A stretch of DNA of 64,000 nt from the NCBI RefSeq assembly GCF_003364115.1, contig NZ_NXLL01000006.1, forward strand, positions 1-64,000. The letters run 5' to 3'. Numbering within the stretch: position 1 is the stretch's first letter; each line of letters starts with the position of its first letter. Source of the stretch: Helicobacter sp. MIT 00-7814. Lineage in GTDB: Bacteria > Campylobacterota > Campylobacteria > Campylobacterales > Helicobacteraceae. The notes below the pieces were generated by a model. The model did not search any database. It saw only the letters and a program-made list of their open reading frames with translations, and was not told where the DNA came from. The translations under genes and the position numbers were made by a program. Of the stretch, positions 46,260 to 55,027 are shown piece after piece.

Positions 46260-47557
46260 TAGATTTTAGAGAATCCACTTTTAGAGAGTCTATTTTTGCA
46301 AAATTTCGGCACGCGAGAATCCACACCACAATCAAAGCGAGATTCTCACAAAATGGCAATTTGCGGAGTTTTTGGGCGTTTGTGAAAAAGGAATTTTTGC
46401 ATATTTTCCGCGATGTGCGCACGATGATGATTTTGCTTTTGATGCCAATCATGCAGATTTTGCTTTTTGGCTTCGCACTTAGTGTGGATGTCAATCGCAT
46501 AAATTTTAGCGCAAGTGCGAGCGATGATCCTACCGCGCGCAAAATCATCGCACATTTTTCGCAAAATCCTTACTTTCACTTTCACTCATTCGTGCAAAAA
46601 GGCGCAGAATCTGAACGCATTTTTGATACAAACAAAGTGGATTTACTACTAAATTTTGATGAAAATTTTTCCCAAAACTTAGCACGCGGGCAGGCAAAAG
46701 CGCAGTTTATCATCGATGCGAGCGATCCAAACTACGCAAGCACGATAAATCTCTACGCGCAAAATCTTTTCACACAAAGCCTTTTGGTAGAATCTAAAAA
46801 TCTTCTTTCCGCGCAGTCCGCACCCTCCACACCTTCCGCGCCCTCCATGCAAGTGGTGGCGACACAAACGCAAAGTGCGGACGCAAACGCAAGCGCCACA
46901 CAAGCACAAAACGCAAAAATAACGCCCCTTACCACCATGCTTTTCAACCCTCAAGGTAAAAGTGCGTATTCTTTCGTGCCCGGGCTTATGGGTATGATTT
47001 TGATGTTAATTTGTGCGATGATGACTTCGATTTCTATCGTGCGCGAAAAGGAGCAGGGCTCGATGGAGATTTTGCTTATCACGCCACTGCCACCGCTTTT
47101 TATCATCACCGCAAAGATTGTGCCTTATTTTGTGCTTAGTTGCGTGATTTTGGGCGTGATTCTAGTCATTAGCGTGACATTATTAGATATTGCGATTGTT
47201 GGAAGTTTGGCTTTGCTTTTGCTCTTTTGCGCGCTGTATATTGTGCTGACTTTAAGCATTGGGCTTCTTGTCTCAAATCTCGCCAAAACGCAACTTGTGG
47301 CAATGCTAGTTAGTGGAATGGTGTTTATGATGCCTATTATGATGTTTTCTGGCATGATGTTTCCCATTGAGAGTATGCCTGCTATTTTGCAGTATTTCTC
47401 ACATATCGTGCCTACGAAGTGGTTTATCATTGGGATAAAAAAGATTATGATAGAAGGGCTTGGATTTTGGCTGGTGGTGAAAGAATTTGCGATTTTATTT
47501 GGTATGTTTGCGGTGGTGCTGATAGTGAGCCTAAAAACTTTTAAAATAAGGCTGTAA
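46256..47557 (+). CDS. ABC-2 exporter permease 1 (YbhS-like)
   Basis: A 433-residue permease with one N-terminal helix (FRDVRTMMILLLMPIMQILLF), a periplasmic domain and five C-terminal helices. MTSISIVREKEQGSMEILLITPL is the family coupling motif. A low-complexity Ser/Ala/Thr/Gln stretch (about 185-222) lies in the periplasmic domain. Its start overlaps ATPase 2. Confidence 0.88.
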   Translation: MIDFRESTFRESIFAKFRHARIHTTIKARFSQNGNLRSFWAFVKKEFLHIFRDVRTMMILLLMPIMQILLFGFALSVDVNRINFSASASDDPTARKIIAHFSQNPYFHFHSFVQKGAESERIFDTNKVDLLLNFDENFSQNLARGQAKAQFIIDASDPNYASTINLYAQNLFTQSLLVESKNLLSAQSAPSTPSAPSMQVVATQTQSADANASATQAQNAKITPLTTMLFNPQGKSAYSFVPGLMGMILMLICAMMTSISIVREKEQGSMEILLITPLPPLFIITAKIVPYFVLSCVILGVILVISVTLLDIAIVGSLALLLLFCALYIVLTLSIGLLVSNLAKTQLVAMLVSGMVFMMPIMMFSGMMFPIESMPAILQYFSHIVPTKWFIIGIKKIMIEGLGFWLVVKEFAILFGMFAVVLIVSLKTFKIRL

Positions 47558-47559
47558 AT

Positions 47560-48705
47560 ATGTGGTTTTTGATACAAAAGGAATTTAAGCAGATTTTCCG
47601 CAATGCCTTTTTGCCAAAGCTCATTTTTGCCTTCCCCATAGCGGTGATTTTGATAATCCCATGGGCTACAAATATGGAGATAAAAGGCGTAAATCTCGCC
47701 GTGCTTGATTGGGACAAGACAGCAACTTCTAAAAATCTACTTTCCACCATTGAAGGCTCTAGCTATTTTGATACGACTTTATACGCGCTTAGTTTGGAGG
47801 AGGCGCACGCATGCATTTCAAGCGGGGAATGCGATATCATACTTGAAATCCCAAATGGGCTAGAAAAAGATTTACAAAAAGAATCAAACGCAAATGTCGG
47901 AATCTACGCCAACGCCATAAATAGCACCAAAGGCGCGCTTGGCAGTGGCTATTTGGCAAATATTATCACAAGTGCCGGGCTTGGAAGAGAATCTGCCATT
48001 TTCTCTGCTGCCGCCTCGCGCGCCACTTCTAGTGCTTCAAATATGCTTGATACTTCAAATACTTTTGGCGCGCAGATTCTCACCACCTATCGTTTCAATC
48101 CGAATCTAAACTATAAAATCTATATGATTCCTGCCCTTATGGTGATGGTTTTGACGCTTGTGTGCGGGTTTTTGCCCGCGTTTAATATCGTAGGTGAAAA
48201 GGAGCGCGGGAATATCGAGCAAATCAATGTCACGCCCATTTCAAAATTTCACTTTATCCTTTCAAAGCTCATTCCTTATTGGCTGATAGGGTTTTTTATT
48301 TTGAGCTTATGCTTTTTGCTGGCATTTTTGGTATATGGGCTGACGCCACGCGGGAGTTTTGGGCTAATTTTCACCTTTGGAATGGCGTATGTGCTGGTGG
48401 TGGCAGGACTTGGGCTAGTGATCTCAAATTATTCAAACACCATGCAACAAGCGATGTTTGTGTGTTGGTTTTTTATACTTATTTTGATTTTGATGAGCGG
48501 GCTTTTCACCTCTACTAAATCCATGCCACAATGGGCGCAGATTCTAAGCGCGCTCAATCCGCTAAAATATTTTATAGAATCCTTGCGCCTTATTTTTTTA
48601 AAAGGAAGCGATTTTAGCGCGCTGTGGCTAAACTTTGCGATTCTTTGTATATTTGCTGTGTTTTTTAACCTTTGGGCGATAATGAGCTACAAAAAGCGAA
48701 GCTAA
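47560..48705 (+). CDS. ABC-2 exporter permease 2 (YbhR-like)
   Basis: A 381-residue permease with the same layout: an N-terminal helix, a periplasmic domain and five C-terminal helices, with AFNIVGEKERGNIEQINVTPI as coupling motif. It begins 2 bases after permease 1. Its stop overlaps that of the convergent methyltransferase gene. The two permeases and two ATPases make a complete YbhFSR-type exporter of unknown substrate. Confidence 0.88.
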   Translation: MWFLIQKEFKQIFRNAFLPKLIFAFPIAVILIIPWATNMEIKGVNLAVLDWDKTATSKNLLSTIEGSSYFDTTLYALSLEEAHACISSGECDIILEIPNGLEKDLQKESNANVGIYANAINSTKGALGSGYLANIITSAGLGRESAIFSAAASRATSSASNMLDTSNTFGAQILTTYRFNPNLNYKIYMIPALMVMVLTLVCGFLPAFNIVGEKERGNIEQINVTPISKFHFILSKLIPYWLIGFFILSLCFLLAFLVYGLTPRGSFGLIFTFGMAYVLVVAGLGLVISNYSNTMQQAMFVCWFFILILILMSGLFTSTKSMPQWAQILSALNPLKYFIESLRLIFLKGSDFSALWLNFAILCIFAVFFNLWAIMSYKKRS

Positions 48706-51224
48706 CTTTCCAAAAACTCATATTCATAGACTTTTTTGGCGATTTTTGATGCCAAAGATTCTAGCGCATAGCGCAAATTTGCGATTAAGTCATTATAGTG
48801 AGAATCTTCACTTCGCGCATTCATTCTGCCTTTTTCATTAAACCCTTGAAAATACGCTTTTATGTCATACAGCGAGGCGTTGGCATTGTAGTCGTTGAGA
48901 TAGGCAAAATCGCCTGTGTGCCAAATGTCATTTTTACCAAAATCTTGCGCGTGGTAGTAGCGCCAAAGATTCTTACCTGCTTCAAAAACCGCGCTTGCTT
49001 CCTCGCTAAAATTAAGCGGGCTTGTGGGGATAAAGCTATTTTCATCATTGCCAAAGAGATTGTCATTTTGAGAATCTGCCTTGAGTTTGCCCGCAATAAA
49101 ATCGCTTAAAAAGTGGCTTTCAAAGATGCCTTTAGAATCTACTTCCTTTTCTCTAAAAGGGATAAAGTGATTTGTTCCCTCGCGTGAAGTGATGCGATTT
49201 TTGCTGTGAAAAATAGTAAAAGCCAAACAATCATTATGAAATTCCTTATCTTTTTTCCATGCTTTTTTGGGCGTAAGAAATTGGTCTCTGTTATTTATCC
49301 AAGTTTGTCTTATACAGTAGCGTGCAGCAAAATATATTGTGCCAAAAAATATATTTTGCACATTAAGTTTGTAAAAATTAAAATGCTCACTCCCTTTATT
49401 GTTTGAAATATAAATTTGGTCATTGTGCTGAAAATCTGGTGCAGAATTTCCCATATATCCCACAATGCCGCTCTGCGCCTTATCATAATTTTTTATCCAC
49501 CTATTAATACTAGGCGGAAGTTTGGAATTAATCTTTTTAACCCCTATTTTTTCATTGCCAGTCTCAAAAATATCTAAGCGCACCTTTTTAAGCTCTACTT
49601 TTTGCGCGGTATCCCACACCAAAAATCCAATAGAGAAACTTCCTCTTACATTATCAAAAGTATATGCAGGACAAATAAAGCCTTTCAAAAATTTTGCCTT
49701 GAAAATATTTCTAAATTTTATAAAATTTGTGGAATTTAGATATTTTAGTGTTGCGAAGCTTGCTAGCACACAGCTATCTAATTCTTTATAGATTCTCATA
49801 AAAAACTGCGCGAAAAGCTCATTACTTGCACCATTCATAATGCCTTTGTATTTTTCATAAATTAGATTTGTTGTAGCCACGCCATCTTTATTCTTCCCAG
49901 TGCTTGCGATTGTCCTTTTTGTCGTGGCTTCTGCATAAGGCGGATTGATATAAATTATCAGCTTTTTGCGTTTAGCTTCATCTTTTAGAATCTCTTGCAA
50001 ATCTTTTGGAAGTTTGGATTTGTTTCTCACTGTGCCCTTAGAATCCACCTCATCAAAAAAGCTATCATTCAAAAAATCAAACTGAAATACATGAGAATCT
50101 AGCAAATTCGCGCCGTTTTTTATCCGCTCTTTTAAAATATCAATATCCGCGCTATCAAGCGTTGAGGCAAAGATTTTATATTTATCACTTAGCCCTGCTA
50201 GTAGATTCCCAGTGCCAGCCGCGCAATCCCAAATATAATACTCATCTTGGTAGTTTTCGCCTAGCGCTTTTGCTAGATAGCTTTGCGACTTTTCCACCCA
50301 AACGCGCGGGGTGAAAAATGCGCCCTTATACTCGCGGATATCTTGGGGCACAAGCAAATCGCGTCGCTCTAATATATAATCCCAAAATTCCTCTTTTGGC
50401 GGGCGCTCATAAATATTCCAAAACTGCGTGTGCGCCTTTTGTCTATCGTTAAAATTAACTTCAGTAAAGGAAAATTTCCCACCTTGCGTTGTTTGCGCCA
50501 ATTTGACTTTATAGTAATCACTCATTAAAAGAATTTTGAGATTCTCATAAATATCTTTAGTCGTGTTATTGTAGCTCAATAAATCCGCTAAGAAAAAATC
50601 AGAATCTAAAATATATGGACTCTCCGCATCCCAATCAATGCTAATTGCTGGCTTGACGACATTTACCCACTTCAAATAAATATTCACAAAATTATTTTTT
50701 GTGATTTGGATTTTGCTTAAGCCGTTGTTTTCAAGGGTGAAATTTGCGGCGATAAATTCGCGTAAATGCACGCTGTCAGATTCAAAATAAAAGCGCATTT
50801 GCTTAGATTCTAGTAAATCTTTTGTAAGTGTGTAAAGCTGTTTAAACTCCTTGCTTGTGTGATCGCTGGGCGTTACATTCCAATTAAAATCATTTTGACT
50901 AAAAACATGCATCACTTCGTGGTAGGGGATAAAGGCGATTTTCTCACAATCAAATGCACCTAGGAAAAGTGGCGGGAGCGTATCTTCAAAACTGCGCTCT
51001 TTGCCAATGGTGAGGATTAACTGCACGAAAGATTCTATAATGTCCTTGTCTTTGCCCTTTTTTGCCTCCGCCCAAAGGAAGTTGATATGCTCGAAAAGCG
51101 TTTTGTCAGAATAGGAAATGCAAAAGTCGATTCTCCCTAGAATCTGCGTGTGATTAAAACCTGTAAAAAAGTCCCTTGCGACTTTGTTTTTAAGCTCTTC
51201 TTCAGAAATTTTTAGAGGATACAT
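48702..51224 (-). CDS. Probable type IIG restriction enzyme/N6-adenine DNA methyltransferase
   Basis: An 840-residue DNA methyltransferase. Gamma-class N6-adenine motifs are in order: GAFFTPR (301-307, motif X), DCAAGTGN (333-340, motif I, SAM binding) and NPPY (427-430, motif IV, catalysis). The N-terminus has a possible PD-(D/E)XK nuclease site: Asp33, then Glu53-Ala-Lys55 in WAEAKKGK. The C-terminal 350 residues may be the target-recognition part. This is the layout of one-chain type IIG R-M enzymes. The nuclease assignment is inference; it could be a solitary methyltransferase. No partner gene is adjacent. Its AT-rich composition suggests transfer. Confidence 0.75.
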   Translation of the reverse strand: MYPLKISEEELKNKVARDFFTGFNHTQILGRIDFCISYSDKTLFEHINFLWAEAKKGKDKDIIESFVQLILTIGKERSFEDTLPPLFLGAFDCEKIAFIPYHEVMHVFSQNDFNWNVTPSDHTSKEFKQLYTLTKDLLESKQMRFYFESDSVHLREFIAANFTLENNGLSKIQITKNNFVNIYLKWVNVVKPAISIDWDAESPYILDSDFFLADLLSYNNTTKDIYENLKILLMSDYYKVKLAQTTQGGKFSFTEVNFNDRQKAHTQFWNIYERPPKEEFWDYILERRDLLVPQDIREYKGAFFTPRVWVEKSQSYLAKALGENYQDEYYIWDCAAGTGNLLAGLSDKYKIFASTLDSADIDILKERIKNGANLLDSHVFQFDFLNDSFFDEVDSKGTVRNKSKLPKDLQEILKDEAKRKKLIIYINPPYAEATTKRTIASTGKNKDGVATTNLIYEKYKGIMNGASNELFAQFFMRIYKELDSCVLASFATLKYLNSTNFIKFRNIFKAKFLKGFICPAYTFDNVRGSFSIGFLVWDTAQKVELKKVRLDIFETGNEKIGVKKINSKLPPSINRWIKNYDKAQSGIVGYMGNSAPDFQHNDQIYISNNKGSEHFNFYKLNVQNIFFGTIYFAARYCIRQTWINNRDQFLTPKKAWKKDKEFHNDCLAFTIFHSKNRITSREGTNHFIPFREKEVDSKGIFESHFLSDFIAGKLKADSQNDNLFGNDENSFIPTSPLNFSEEASAVFEAGKNLWRYYHAQDFGKNDIWHTGDFAYLNDYNANASLYDIKAYFQGFNEKGRMNARSEDSHYNDLIANLRYALESLASKIAKKVYEYEFLES

Positions 51225-51353
51225 TTGCGCGTCCTTGGCGTTTATCTATGATTTATTTTTGAGGCGGTATTGTAGCTAGAATTAGATAAAAAGCGTATTT
51301 TGCAAAAAAATGTATTTATGAAAATGCGTTTGTGAAAAGTGGTGAGCTAGAAT

Positions 51354-52553
51354 CTACCTTTCATTTCCCCAGCGTAGGCTAAAGCGCACCATTATTTCGC
51401 TATTTTGTGCGATGAGCTCTTGCGCGTTAATTGCGATTTTGTATTCATCACAAATCTGCTTAACAAGGCTTAAGCCTATGCCAAAGCCTCCAGATTCTCG
51501 ATTAAATCGCTCGTAGCGTTCAAAAATCCGCTCTGTATCCACCACGCCAAGCCCTGCGCTTGTGTTGGTGATTTCAAAAAGTCCAGATTCTAGCTTGAGG
51601 CTGATAAGTCCGCTTTTTTTTGTGTATTTGATGGCGTTATTTAAGAGATTGTCAAAAAGCGTGATGATTTTTTCCCGGCTGGCGCGCAATTGTGTGGGCT
51701 TAATGTCGCTTTGAATCTGCAATTTTTTTTGACTAAAAAATGGCGCGAAAAATTCCAAGCGCTCATTTAATAGAGAATCTAGCTCTAAAATATTGCGCGT
51801 TTGCTCGATGCTATGCGGGAAGTTTGACGCGACAAGGGCTTGATACACTTGCCCTAGCTGCAAAGAAGCAAGCTTAATGCGTGCAATTTTTTTCTTATCC
51901 TCTTGCTCGAGGTTGTGCGTTTTTAGCGTTTCAATACTCATTAAAATTATGCTAAGGGGCGTGTTTATCTCATGCGTAGCGTCTTTTATGAAAGTGTCAA
52001 GTTGCTGGATGTGCGCGTTTATGGGCTTTAAAAACAGCTTGACAAGCACAAATGCCACCGCGCCCATAAGAAGCAAAATAGCCACAAAATACGCGCCCAG
52101 CTTGATATTATTTAGCATAATTTCAGAATCCACCTTATCATCTTGGATAAAGATTCTGTATTTTACGCGTTTATTGCGATGCGGGAAGCCTTCAGGGTCC
52201 ATTATCACCTTATTGCCGACATCATAAATGCCTTCATTAAACTGCTTTTTGTCAGGGTTTGCCAAAAGGCTTGAATACAGCACTTCACCATCGCGCTCAA
52301 AAATCCCAAACGACATATCCGCGTGATTTTTGAGAATTTCAGGGAGCGCGCTTTGGACTTCAAATTTATGTTTTTTTAGAATCTCATTGATTTCAGTGGA
52401 GACTTCGCGCAAGGTGGCGACTTGTGTCAAAAAAATATTGCGCGTTTCTTTCTTGTGTAAAAAATAAAACACCCAGCACAAAAGCACAATGCTCGTGCCA
52501 AGATAAAGCGTGAGAATCTTTGCAATCGTCTTTGTGCTGGAGCTAGCTGACAT
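51354..52553 (-). CDS. Sensor histidine kinase
   Basis: A 399-residue membrane kinase: TM1 (16-32), a periplasmic sensor (33-150), TM2 (153-174), H-box His194 in DATHEINTPL, N-box LLNNAIKYTKKSG and G-box FGIGLSLVKQI. Works with the response regulator whose gene overlaps its start by 11 bases. The signal is unknown. Confidence 0.92.
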   Translation of the reverse strand: MSASSSTKTIAKILTLYLGTSIVLLCWVFYFLHKKETRNIFLTQVATLREVSTEINEILKKHKFEVQSALPEILKNHADMSFGIFERDGEVLYSSLLANPDKKQFNEGIYDVGNKVIMDPEGFPHRNKRVKYRIFIQDDKVDSEIMLNNIKLGAYFVAILLLMGAVAFVLVKLFLKPINAHIQQLDTFIKDATHEINTPLSIILMSIETLKTHNLEQEDKKKIARIKLASLQLGQVYQALVASNFPHSIEQTRNILELDSLLNERLEFFAPFFSQKKLQIQSDIKPTQLRASREKIITLFDNLLNNAIKYTKKSGLISLKLESGLFEITNTSAGLGVVDTERIFERYERFNRESGGFGIGLSLVKQICDEYKIAINAQELIAQNSEIMVRFSLRWGNER

Positions 52554-53253
52554 AGCAATAGCCTTTGTTGTATTGCGTGAGAATCTTTTCTTTGCCGATA
52601 AGCTTACGCAGATTCTTAATATACGCGCGAAGGCTTAGCTCGCTAGGCTCTTGTCCTAAATCCCACAATTCCTCAAAAATGCGCTCATTTGGCACATAGT
52701 GATTTGCATTTTGCAACAAAAGCGCTAAAAGCTTGCCCTCTTTTTGCGTAAGCGGGATCATCGTATCTTGCTTGTATAAGTTTTTGGAGATAAATTCAAA
52801 ACGCAGTCCATTGCCCAAATCCTCAAACTCTTCTTTTTTGTGAGAAAATGTGCGTTTAAGCAGCGTTTGTATGCGTAAATTTAGCTCTAAAAGCTCAAAA
52901 GGTTTTTTCAAAAAGTCATCACAGCCGACATTGTAGCCTTTTTGTAAATCCTGCATACTTGAAAGTGAAGTGATAAAAATGCAGGGTGTATTTTTACGCG
53001 CTTGACGCAAAAGCTCTAAGAGTGAGAATCCGGGATTTTCCACCTTCTCACTTTCTTCGCAAAGATTTGCAAAATCTCGCCCCAAAGGCACTTTGACATC
53101 CAAAAGCCAGAGATCAAAATTCTTTTGATAAGCCAAATCAAGCGCGCTTGAAGCATCCTCGCACAAAGTCACTTCAAAGCCCTGCTCTTCTAAAAATTCG
53201 CAAAGAATCTCAGAAAGCACAAAGTCATCTTCCAAAAGTAGAATCTTTGTCAA
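52543..53253 (-). CDS. OmpR-family response regulator
   Basis: A 236-residue regulator. Receiver domain with acidic pair Glu8/Asp9, phosphoacceptor Asp52 (LWLLDVKVP) and Lys117 in KKPFE; winged-helix DNA-binding domain at 140-236. The receiver has a loop insertion of about 15 residues after Asp52 (GRDFANLCEESEKVENPGFS). Lies 33 bases downstream of a DUF1104 gene and overlaps the kinase gene, so the three are probably co-transcribed. Confidence 0.92.
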   Translation of the reverse strand: MTKILLLEDDFVLSEILCEFLEEQGFEVTLCEDASSALDLAYQKNFDLWLLDVKVPLGRDFANLCEESEKVENPGFSLLELLRQARKNTPCIFITSLSSMQDLQKGYNVGCDDFLKKPFELLELNLRIQTLLKRTFSHKKEEFEDLGNGLRFEFISKNLYKQDTMIPLTQKEGKLLALLLQNANHYVPNERIFEELWDLGQEPSELSLRAYIKNLRKLIGKEKILTQYNKGYCYVS

Positions 53254-53286
53254 ACTTACTTCCTTGTTTTATAGAGTTACACGCGG

Positions 53287-53661
53287 TTATTTTTTGTCGC
53301 GTGGTTTTGGTGGCATAGCATGCGGCGCAAAATCATGCGGTGCTTTGCAACCTTCTTTTTTATCTTTGCAAAGTTTTTCAAACTCTTCGTGTATGGCTTT
53401 TTTGCGCGCTTTGAAGTCTTTAACTTTCATAGAATCAAAAACTTTTTGCTCTTGGGCTTTGATTTTTTCTTTAAATTCCCTCGCCTCTTTGAGCGTCATT
53501 TCCTCCACGCGCTTTTCAATTTCTTGAAAATAGCTTGGCACATCTTTTGGCTCCATACTACCTGCGATGCTGATAAGCTCTTTATCACTTTTTTTACTAT
53601 AATCCGCGCTTAGAGCGACACTTACAAATGCTAAAACAATTAATGCAAGAAACTTTTTCAT
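53287..53661 (-). CDS. DUF1104-type small periplasmic protein
   Basis: A 124-residue protein with a signal peptide (1-18) and a helical charged core ([33 protein letters not shown]). The tail has two Cys and a His/Pro-rich end ([12 protein letters not shown]). It fits the DUF1104 family of Helicobacter and Campylobacter. Gene order (periplasmic protein, regulator, kinase) resembles CpxP/Spy-type feedback modules; that role is inference. Confidence 0.7.
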   Translation of the reverse strand: MKKFLALIVLAFVSVALSADYSKKSDKELISIAGSMEPKDVPSYFQEIEKRVEEMTLKEAREFKEKIKAQEQKVFDSMKVKDFKARKKAIHEEFEKLCKDKKEGCKAPHDFAPHAMPPKPRDKK

Positions 53662-53710
53662 GGTTTCTCCTTAAGGGTTAAAATTACAAAGCTTGCACTC
53701 TGCAAAGGGA

Positions 53711-53716
53711 ATTGTA
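53711..53716 (-). promoter_or_regulatory. Possible -10 for the DUF1104-regulator-kinase operon
   Basis: Minus-strand TACAAT, 50 bases upstream of the DUF1104 start codon, in the divergent gap. Confidence 0.35.
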
Positions 53717-53780
53717 AATGCAAAATGTGTAGGCTTTGTGAATATTGCTTATTTTAACAAAATTTTAAGCGCCAAACTTT

Positions 53781-53786
53781 TATAAT
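53781..53786 (+). promoter_or_regulatory. -10 element for the 53821 lipoprotein gene
   Basis: Perfect TATAAT, 35 bases upstream of the GTG start. Confidence 0.55.
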
Positions 53787-53820
53787 CCACGCCTTATTCC
53801 AAAAATTGAAAGGATCACAA

Positions 53821-54231
53821 GTGAAAGGTTTCAAGTTTTTATTAGCGCTTGGTGCGCTTTGTGGCATGCTATTTATGGCAGGTTGTGGTGAGAAAAAGGC
53901 AGATGAAGTAGCGGTGGCTTTTATGGAAGCACTTTATGATAAAGGCGATGCGAAAAAGGCATTGGATTACATTTACATTGACAAAGAGCTAACCGATGAA
54001 GAAAAGCAAATGCTTGATGGGAAATTTACAATGCTTGCTGCTAGCACAAAAGAGCAAGCTGATAAATTAGGCGGTGTGAAAAGTATCAAAGCTACCAAAA
54101 TAGATATCACAGAGGGCGAGCCAAAAACTGCGCGTGTGATGCTTGAAGTGACTTTTAAAGATGACACAGTCAAATCAGATCATGCAAGTCTTAGATATAC
54201 AAAAGATGGCTGGAAAGTCGTTTTTAAATAA
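53821..54231 (+). CDS. DUF4878-like small lipoprotein
   Basis: A 136-residue lipoprotein: signal peptide with lipobox FMAGC, then an NTF2-like fold of the DUF4878 type (ADEVAVAFMEALYDKGDAKK, then a strand-rich C-terminal half ending KDGWKVVFK). The start is the GTG at 53821 after GAAAGGA. Function unknown. The YiiX-like gene follows after 25 bases. Confidence 0.75.
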   Translation: MKGFKFLLALGALCGMLFMAGCGEKKADEVAVAFMEALYDKGDAKKALDYIYIDKELTDEEKQMLDGKFTMLAASTKEQADKLGGVKSIKATKIDITEGEPKTARVMLEVTFKDDTVKSDHASLRYTKDGWKVVFK

Positions 54232-54256
54232 GGCTTTAGATATATAAATTCACAAA

Positions 54257-54946
54257 GTGAAGGCGCGCGGATTTTTAAGATTCTTATTTTCATTCAAAAA
54301 GCCTGTGATTATCGGGCTTTTTGTGCTGGGAATCTGTTTCATCTGTTTTGGCGCGCTTTATTTTTCTACTTCTATAAACTCTCAAAATACTACTGATGAG
54401 CTTCCGGCATTTTCTACTTCTCAAGCAGTGGAGATTCTCTCTCAAAATGCAGAATCTGGTGATTTTATTTTGCGCAAAGGGCGCAATACCGAAAGCGTGG
54501 TAATCGCGCGTTTAAGCGATTCGCTTTTTTCACACATTGGAATGGTGGTTTCTACAAATCCATTTTTGATAATCCACGCTACCACTGATGATAATCCAAA
54601 CTTCCCAAATCAAGTCATCATAAGCCCATTAGAAGAGTTTTTGGAGCAAGGCAAGGTTTTTGCGCTTTTGAGATTAAAAGCCCCACAAAGCATGCGAGAA
54701 ATGCTAGCAATGGATTCTAAAGAGCATTTGCACCGCGCTTTTGTGCTTGATACAAGCGATTCGAGGTTGTATTGCACGAGCTTTTTAGAAACTCTCATTG
54801 CAAAACATATGTCAATCTCTTTGCCTTACACGCAAATTTCAGCGCCTATAATTTCTGGGGAATATTTATTCCCGCAGGCTTTTTATGAAAATAGCGACTT
54901 TGAAAAAATTGTGTTACCTTTTAGGCTAGTGAAAGAAAATTTTTAG
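54257..54946 (+). CDS. YiiX-like permuted papain-fold (NlpC/P60-type) protein
   Basis: A 229-residue membrane-anchored protein: one membrane helix (about 16-38), then a permuted NlpC/P60 fold as in YiiX. GDFILRKG opens the domain; the putative catalytic pair is His93 in FSHIGMVV and Cys173 in YCTSFLE. Members hydrolyse amide or lipid ester bonds; the substrate here is unknown. Starts with GTG at 54257 and lacks a clear ribosome site, so translation may depend on the upstream lipoprotein gene. Confidence 0.75.
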   Translation: MKARGFLRFLFSFKKPVIIGLFVLGICFICFGALYFSTSINSQNTTDELPAFSTSQAVEILSQNAESGDFILRKGRNTESVVIARLSDSLFSHIGMVVSTNPFLIIHATTDDNPNFPNQVIISPLEEFLEQGKVFALLRLKAPQSMREMLAMDSKEHLHRAFVLDTSDSRLYCTSFLETLIAKHMSISLPYTQISAPIISGEYLFPQAFYENSDFEKIVLPFRLVKENF

Positions 54947-54965
54947 AAAAAATCCCAAATGCTTA

Positions 54966-54995
54966 TTTTTTTTTTTTTTCTACTTATGGTAGAAT
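54966..54995 (+). promoter_or_regulatory. T14 tract and -10 element before the BspA-like cluster
   Basis: Fourteen consecutive T (54966-54979) stand 10 bases upstream of TAGAAT (54990-54995), in the -35/spacer position. Slippage in such tracts changes promoter strength in H. pylori adhesin genes, so the three BspA-like genes are probably phase-variable. Confidence 0.6.
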
Positions 54996-55027
54996 TGCTC
55001 CCTTTATGAAAAGTTTAAGGAGCAAAA

